DNA of 64,000 bases from Nocardioides massiliensis (GTDB lineage: Bacteria; Actinomycetota; Actinomycetes; Propionibacteriales; Nocardioidaceae), in NCBI RefSeq assembly GCF_030811215.1, contig NZ_JAUSQM010000001.1:992001-1056000 (forward strand), written 5' to 3'. The notes beneath the pieces are model-generated. The model was not told the origin of the DNA, searched no databases, and worked only from the letters and a program-made list of their open reading frames with translations. The stretch's first letter is position 1. Every line of letters begins with the position of its first letter. Of this stretch, positions 59,830 through 64,000 are shown in pieces. The translations under genes were made by a program, and so were the position numbers.

Positions 59830-61869
59830 CTACGGGGCGATCCGGACCGGATCGGTCCGCGGCGTGGGGCCGTCGGAGTGGCGCGCCGGCAGCCGCACCC
59901 GGACCGTCGTCCCGCGACCGACCTCGGAGTCCACCTCGATCCGTCCCCCGTGCCGCTCGACGATCGTGCGGGTGATCGGCAGTCCGAGGCCCGTGCCCGG
60001 GATCTCGTTGTGCTGCGACAGCGTCGAGCGGAAGAACCGCTCGAACAGTTGCTCCAGCTCGTCGGCCGGGATCCCGATGCCGGTGTCGGTGACCTCGAGG
60101 ACCGCGTGTGCGCCGTCGTCCGCGAGCCGCACCGTCACGCGTCCGCCGTCGGGGGTGAACTTCACCGCGTTGCTGAGCAGGTTGAGGACCACGCGCTCCA
60201 GTTGCTCGCGGTCGCCGCGGTAGGGCATCGGGGTCGGCGGGAGGTCCACGGAGACGTCCAGGTCCCGGCGCTCGTACGCGACCCCGACCAGGGCCATCGC
60301 TGCACTCACGACCTCCACGAGGTCGAGCTCGCGGTCGGCCAGGCCGACCCCACTCTCCTGGATGCGCGACAGGGTCAGGAGGTCGGCGATCAGCGACAAC
60401 AGGCGGTTGCTGTTGCGGGCGATCCGGCGTACGGCGTCGGTCTGGTCCTTGGTGAGGTCGCCATAGGCGCCCTCCGCCAGCAACTCGGTGTAGCCGAGGA
60501 TGCTGGTGATCGGCGTCCGCAGCTCGTGGCTGACGTTGGAGACGAACGTGTCCTTGGCCTGGTCGACCTCGCGGAGCCGCTCGCTCGCGGCCCGCTCGGC
60601 CTCGAGGGCCTCCCGCAGCCGCTCCTCGGTCTCGATGCGTTCGGTGATGTCCTCGGCCGTGGTGACGTAGCCGATCTCGACGCCCCGGTCATCGCGCACC
60701 GGGCTGACGACCAGCAGGTGCTGGCGGATCGCGCCGTCGCGGCGGCGGATGCGCAGGACGCGGGGACCGGCGGTCAGCGCCGCCGGGTCGTCCTCGCGCT
60801 CCACCTCCCGGTCGGAGCGGAGGTGGGAGGAGAGCACCGACACCGGCCCACCCAGCACCTCGGCGGCGCGATAGCCGTAGAGCCGCTCGGCACCGGGGTT
60901 GAACAGCGTGATGTTGAGGTCGAGGTCGGTGCCGATGATCGCCACGCCGGAGGTCCCATGGACGATGCGCTCGACCCGGTCGCGCTCGGCGGCGAGCTGG
61001 CGCTGCTGCTCCGCTTGCTCCCCGACGCTGACGACGAGCGTCAGGACCACCAGGGCGCACGTCCCGACGAAGACCGCGAGGAGGATTCCCCGCGAGTCAG
61101 GACCGAAGCGCCCGAATCCAGGACCGGTGAGCGGACCGATCCCCGCCGTCGTCAGGGTCACGGCGACGCCGGCGACCACCACGAGCTGGGCGAACGCCTG
61201 GTACGCGTGGCTGCGCAATGCGCCCCACATGAGCGTCGGCAGGATGAGGATCAGCGTCACCGAAGCCGCATGGTTGAAGAAGAGGAACGGGGCGAGCACG
61301 ACGATGTTGACCCACTGAGCGGCCAGCTCCCCCCGACCCGCTGCGGGAGTCCGCGTGCCCAGCCGCGCGAGCAGGGGCAGGAGCACCAGCTGCGAGGCCA
61401 GCCCGGCGGTCGCGGCGGCGAGGGCCAGACGCCGTGGCTCTCCCCACCCCGTCACGGCGCTCGTCAGTGCCGCGCAGATCGCCATGACGGCGGCGCCCGC
61501 GACGACCGCCGTCAACAGCCGACTCAGGTCACCGTTGGTGAGCAGGCTCGGGATCACCCGTCGCTCTCCCCGGCACCACACCCGCCACGTCACCGCGGCC
61601 TGGAGCGCGAGACCGACGCCGAGTCCCGCCGCGGCCCCTGCCGGTCGGTCCACCCACAGGGTGGCGAAGCCGATGAGGCCCACCAGCACGGTCAGCAGCG
61701 GCCAGGCCGGCCGGCCGGTGAAGATGAAGGCGGCGGTCGCTCCGACGATCGGCCAGATGCCGATCGCGGTGCCCGCACTGGGGGTAGAGACGACCGCGAC
61801 CACGCCGAAGACCGACGTCAGCCCGAGCAGGCCGAACAGGCGAGCCGCGTCCGACTCCGGCATCCGCAT
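59830..61869 (-). CDS. Membrane sensor histidine kinase (MASE1-like, PAS)
   Basis: A 679-residue sensor. Eight or so hydrophobic segments in the first 300 residues resemble MASE1. A PAS domain (IVHGTSGVAIIGTDLDLNITLFNPGAERLYG) is followed by a PAC-like region. VSNVSHELRTPITSILGYTELL has the phosphoacceptor His. NLLSNAVKFTPDGG (N-box), TDTGIGIPADEL (G1) and GTGLGLPITRTI (G2) form the ATPase. ATG 61869 has GGGAGG eight bases upstream. No response regulator lies beside it, so it is an orphan here. Confidence 0.93.
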   Translation of the reverse strand: MRMPESDAARLFGLLGLTSVFGVVAVVSTPSAGTAIGIWPIVGATAAFIFTGRPAWPLLTVLVGLIGFATLWVDRPAGAAAGLGVGLALQAAVTWRVWCRGERRVIPSLLTNGDLSRLLTAVVAGAAVMAICAALTSAVTGWGEPRRLALAAATAGLASQLVLLPLLARLGTRTPAAGRGELAAQWVNIVVLAPFLFFNHAASVTLILILPTLMWGALRSHAYQAFAQLVVVAGVAVTLTTAGIGPLTGPGFGRFGPDSRGILLAVFVGTCALVVLTLVVSVGEQAEQQRQLAAERDRVERIVHGTSGVAIIGTDLDLNITLFNPGAERLYGYRAAEVLGGPVSVLSSHLRSDREVEREDDPAALTAGPRVLRIRRRDGAIRQHLLVVSPVRDDRGVEIGYVTTAEDITERIETEERLREALEAERAASERLREVDQAKDTFVSNVSHELRTPITSILGYTELLAEGAYGDLTKDQTDAVRRIARNSNRLLSLIADLLTLSRIQESGVGLADRELDLVEVVSAAMALVGVAYERRDLDVSVDLPPTPMPYRGDREQLERVVLNLLSNAVKFTPDGGRVTVRLADDGAHAVLEVTDTGIGIPADELEQLFERFFRSTLSQHNEIPGTGLGLPITRTIVERHGGRIEVDSEVGRGTTVRVRLPARHSDGPTPRTDPVRIAP

Positions 61870-61926
61870 GGTTGGTCCCTCCCGAGCGCCAGGATCGGCC
61901 TTCGTACGGCGCCTGCGCAGCATCTT

Positions 61927-61940
61927 GGACCAATTTGTCC
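61927..61940. promoter_or_regulatory. 14-bp palindrome upstream of the histidine-kinase gene
   Basis: GGACCAATTTGTCC is a palindrome with one mismatched pair. It sits in the 131-bp leader between the MarR stop and the kinase start and could be an operator. Confidence 0.35.
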
Positions 61941-62000
61941 GCCGTCGCTGGCTGCTCACCCCTCGGCGGTGCGGCTCACGGCGGTGCGGCTCGGGGTGAC

Positions 62001-62504
62001 TCAGTCCGCGGAGGTCGGACCGGCGACGACGCTGCAGGCCGGCGCGGCCGCAGGATCGAGGCGCTCGAGCACCTTGGTGGTGATCGAGGCGAGCGCAGCG
62101 AGCTCGTCGGCGGTGAGGTGGTCGAAGATCAGCTCCCGCACGAGTCGCGCGTGGCCCGGCGCCGCCTCCCGGATCGCCGTACGCCCGGTGTCGGAGAGGA
62201 CGACGAACGCACCCCGGCCATCGGAGCTGCATTCCTCACGGCCGATGAGGCCACGGCGTTCCATGCGTTTGATGTGGTGCGAGACCCGGCTACGGTCCCA
62301 GTCGAGGGCGCGCGCGAGGTCGGTGACCCGGAGCCGCTCCTCGGGGGTGTCGGTGAGATGGACCAGCACCTCGAAGTCCGGCAGTGACAGCCCGGAGTCG
62401 CCCTGGAGCTGACGGTGCAGTGCGGCGGGCAGCTGCGCGTTGAGTGCCAGCCAGGCACGCCACACGGACAACTGCTCCTCGGTCAGCCACGGGGTCTCGG
62501 TCAT
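62001..62504 (-). CDS. MarR family regulator
   Basis: A 167-residue winged-helix regulator. LRVTDLARALDWDRSRVSHHIKRMERRGLIGREECSSDGRGAFVVLSDTG (about residues 57-106) is the DNA-binding domain, with long helices either side for dimerisation. ATG 62504 follows TACACT by six bases. It is divergent from YceI, with palindromic ATGCGT/ACGCAT elements between them, so it likely represses YceI or itself. A histidine kinase follows on the same strand. Confidence 0.93.
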   Translation of the reverse strand: MTETPWLTEEQLSVWRAWLALNAQLPAALHRQLQGDSGLSLPDFEVLVHLTDTPEERLRVTDLARALDWDRSRVSHHIKRMERRGLIGREECSSDGRGAFVVLSDTGRTAIREAAPGHARLVRELIFDHLTADELAALASITTKVLERLDPAAAPACSVVAGPTSAD

Positions 62505-62510
62505 GAAACC

Positions 62511-62570
62511 AGTGTAGCGGAATAGTTGACACGTCACGCATGTTCCGGCAGTATGTACGTGATGCGTCAC
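62511..62570. promoter_or_regulatory. MarR / YceI divergent control region
   Basis: TACACT (62516-62511, minus) serves the MarR gene. TTGACA (62526-62531, plus) is a -35 for YceI, with CAGTAT at 62549-62554 as the -10. ACGCAT (62536-62541) and ATGCGT (62562-62567) are inverted, and GTGATGCGTCAC (62559-62570) is nearly self-complementary. Confidence 0.55.
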
Positions 62571-62625
62571 CAAACCGGTGGTGCTTCCCCGACTTCCACA
62601 CCACACTGACTCAAGGAGATCCCTG

Positions 62626-63177
62626 ATGACGAAGACCCTCACCGACCTGACCGGCACCTACACCCTCGACGCCGGCCACAGCCGCCTCGGGTTCGTCGCC
62701 CGCCACGCGATGGTGACCAAGGTCCGCGGCGCGTTCAACGAGTTCGACGGCACCGCCACCATCGACGGCGACGACCTGTCGAAGTCCTCGGTCAACGTGA
62801 CCATCCAGTCCGCGAGCATCGACACCCGCAACGAGCAGCGCGACGGCCACCTGCGCAGCAACGACTTCCTGTCGCCGGAGGAGTACCCGACCATCACGTT
62901 CGTGTCGACCGGCGTGACGAAGACGGGCGACGCCAGCGTCGAGATCACCGGCGACCTCACCGTCCGCGGCGTCACCAAGTCCGTCACGATCCCCTTCGAC
63001 TACGAGGGCGCGGCTGTCGACCCGTTCGGCAACGAGCGCGTCGGCTTCGAGGGCAGCGTCGTCATCAGCCGCAAGGAGTTCGGCGTCGAGTGGAACGCCC
63101 CGCTCGAGGCCGGCGGCGTCCTGGTCAGCGACAAGGTCACCCTGGAGTTCGAGATCTCGGCCATCAAGAACGCCTGA
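62626..63177 (+). CDS. YceI family protein
   Basis: A 183-residue lipocalin-like protein that binds polyisoprenoid-type ligands in the family. LTGTYTLDAGHSRLGFVARHAMVTKVRGAFNEFDGTATIDGDDLSKSSVNVTIQSASIDT opens it, and DLTVRGVTKSVTIPFDYEG and VVISRKEFGVEWN follow. There is no signal peptide, so it is cytosolic. ATG 62626 has AAGGAG seven bases upstream. A strong hairpin terminator follows its stop. The divergent MarR gene and palindromes suggest inducible expression. Confidence 0.95.
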   Translation: MTKTLTDLTGTYTLDAGHSRLGFVARHAMVTKVRGAFNEFDGTATIDGDDLSKSSVNVTIQSASIDTRNEQRDGHLRSNDFLSPEEYPTITFVSTGVTKTGDASVEITGDLTVRGVTKSVTIPFDYEGAAVDPFGNERVGFEGSVVISRKEFGVEWNAPLEAGGVLVSDKVTLEFEISAIKNA

Positions 63178-63189
63178 GCCAGCTCCCCG

Positions 63190-63223
63190 CGAACGCCCCG
63201 TCGATCCGTCGGCGGGGCGTTCG
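63190..63223 (+). terminator. Terminator of the YceI gene
   Basis: An 11-bp perfect stem CGAACGCCCCG / CGGGGCGTTCG (63190-63200 and 63213-63223) has a 12-base loop and is followed by GCTGTTTC. Confidence 0.8.
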
Positions 63224-63261
63224 GCTGTTTCGAGGCAACTGGCTCCGCACCCCGCCACGCA

Positions 63262-63292
63262 CGAAGCCCCAGGTCGATGACCTGGGGCTTCG
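63262..63292. terminator. Perfect hairpin 3' of tRNA-Leu
   Basis: Arms CGAAGCCCCAGGTC (63262-63275) and GACCTGGGGCTTCG (63279-63292) pair perfectly around GAT. It is the likely minus-strand tRNA terminator and could also stop plus-strand transcripts. TTGCTGTC follows on the plus strand. Confidence 0.8.
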
Positions 63293-63306
63293 TTGCTGTC
63301 TCACTG

Positions 63307-63390
63307 TGCGCGAGGGGGGAGTTGAACCCCCACGCCCTTTCGGGCACACGGACCTGAACCGTGCGCGTCTGCCTATTCCGCCACTCGCGC
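63307..63390 (-). tRNA. tRNA-Leu(CAG)
   Basis: An 84-base class II tRNA. The acceptor stem GCGCGAG/CTCGCGC is perfect. The anticodon stem CACGG/CCGTG encloses TTCAGGT, giving anticodon CAG. A long variable arm (GCCCGAAAGGGC) and a T-arm with TTCAACT follow. The 3' CCA is not encoded (CAG follows the discriminator A). Confidence 0.97.
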
Positions 63391-63515
63391 GAGAAGCCTG
63401 TGAAGGGTATCCCACCGGTGCCCGGGCAACGAAATCCCCCCGTCGGCGCCCTCGACCTGCCAGGCTGCGCGGGGCTCGGCGACGGTCGCGACCAGCCCCG
63501 CGAGGACCCGGCCGA

Positions 63516-63521
63516 TACGAT
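63516..63521 (+). promoter_or_regulatory. Possible -10 box of fhaA
   Basis: TACGAT lies about 124 bases upstream of the fhaA ATG. No clear -35 was seen. The rest of 63391-63644 holds no recognisable gene. Confidence 0.3.
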
Positions 63522-63644
63522 GCCGGATCGGATGGGTAGACCGTCCGAGGAGATCCGGCCGCCCCGGCCGGACCTTCCGCCTGCCTGACACCCCACGACG
63601 TACCCACACGACCGCGACCTGCACGATCGACCGGGAGGAGGACG

Positions 63645-64000
63645 ATGGGCCGGCTGCAGCGCTTCGAGAACCGCCTCGAGCAGATGATCTCGGGTGCCTT
63701 CGCCCGCACCTTCCGATCGGCCGTCGAGCCGGTCGAGATCGCGGCGTCGTTGCAGCGCGAGGTCGACAACTCCGCGCAGATCCTGTCGCGCGACCGGCGG
63801 CTGGCGCCCAACCAGTTCCACGTGGAGCTGTCGCCGGCCGACTCGGAGCGGCTGCAGCCCTACGGCTCGACGTTGGCTCGCGAGCTCACCGACATGCTCC
63901 ACGACCACGCCGAGGAGCACTCCTATGTCTTCACCGGACCGGTGCACATCACCTTCGAGTCCTCCGAGGACCTCACGACCGGCCGGTTCCGGGTGCGCAG
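63645..64000 (+). CDS. fhaA: FHA domain protein FhaA, N-terminal part
   Basis: The reading frame continues past the window end, with about 118 codons visible. MGRLQRFENRLEQMISGAFARTF and SAVEPVEIAASLQREVDN, then HVELSPADSERL, match the DUF3662 N-terminal domain of FhaA. The C-terminal FHA domain would be beyond the edge. FhaA binds phosphothreonine targets of PknB and affects cell-wall synthesis in mycobacteria (MviN partner). It normally leads the fhaA-fhaB-pstP-rodA-pbpA-pknA-pknB cluster. ATG 63645 has GGAGGAGG six bases upstream. Confidence 0.93.
   Translation, partial: MGRLQRFENRLEQMISGAFARTFRSAVEPVEIAASLQREVDNSAQILSRDRRLAPNQFHVELSPADSERLQPYGSTLARELTDMLHDHAEEHSYVFTGPVHITFESSEDLTTGRFRVR

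Noticed and set aside
58093-62412. A 1439-residue plus-strand open frame
   Set aside because: It runs antisense to the histidine kinase, VOC and MarR genes and reads as Arg/Ala/Gly/Pro-rich sequence without domains. High GC removes stop codons on the opposite strand.
63178-63306. A second small RNA between YceI and tRNA-Leu
   Set aside because: The two hairpins are explained as terminators and there is no promoter-like element between them.
1-64000. CRISPR array, prophage, plasmid origin or dnaA/oriC
   Set aside because: No regularly spaced direct repeats, phage structural genes, replication initiator or DnaA-box cluster were recognised. The nearest mobile DNA is the single IS110 element.

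Overview
The window is very GC-rich chromosomal DNA with dense, mostly short-gapped genes, frequent GTG starts and many genes whose start codon lies 6-8 bases after a TAnnnT -10 box (leaderless transcription). With F420/LLM-type oxidoreductase, DUF5926, DUF4446, FhaA and an AlkB-rubredoxin fusion, this points to a high-GC actinomycete. The gene set looks most like Nocardioides or another Nocardioidaceae (inference). There are no rRNA genes, CRISPR array or prophage. serS and pheA at one end and fhaA beside a tRNA-Leu at the other are genes often found near the actinobacterial origin, but no dnaA or origin is visible.

Regions. (1) 1-10 kb: HAD hydrolase, serS, aldo/keto reductase, a PAP2-diacylglycerol kinase fusion, pheA, arcA, DUF5926 and an RsbW-like anti-sigma kinase. 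(2) 10-17 kb: LLM oxidoreductase, an AAA ATPase flanked by odd palindromes, an acyl-CoA synthetase, Fpg-like glycosylase, CueP lipoprotein, aat and EcsC. (3) 17-21 kb: a three-gene sulfotransferase cassette whose middle member has lost the P-loop. (4) 21-27 kb: a leucine/isovalerate catabolic operon (mccB, mccA, HMG-CoA lyase) facing a PLP enzyme and a TetR regulator across a palindromic operator. (5) 27-31 kb: a SWIM/SNF2 operon that shares overlapping -10 elements with a divergent glutathione peroxidase. (6) 31-43 kb: MarR-MFS and TetR-hydrolase modules, an FMN glutamate-synthase-like enzyme, M13 peptidase, quinone oxidoreductase, M15 lipoprotein and a molybdopterin oxidoreductase. (7) 43-50 kb: fasciclin lipoprotein, then an alkane module (ABC exporter, acyl-CoA synthetase, AlkB-rubredoxin, ferredoxin, TetR) with a clear promoter-operator. 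(8) 50-54 kb: Pcp and CGNR proteins opposite an EamA-glutaminase/STAS operon. (9) 54-60 kb: TetR, alcohol dehydrogenase, an IS110-family element with a long upstream non-coding end, TetR and an MpaB-like oxygenase. (10) 60-64 kb: sensor kinase, MarR/YceI pair, tRNA-Leu(CAG) and the start of fhaA.

The strongest unexplained signals are: a dispersed repeat placed in frame inside three enzymes; a two-copy palindromic module 39 kb apart; two divergent gene pairs that share the TA of overlapping -10 boxes; the P-loop-less middle sulfotransferase paralogue; nested inverted repeats at 39.9 kb; and a putative IS110 bridge-RNA region. No complete new system can be demonstrated from sequence alone.
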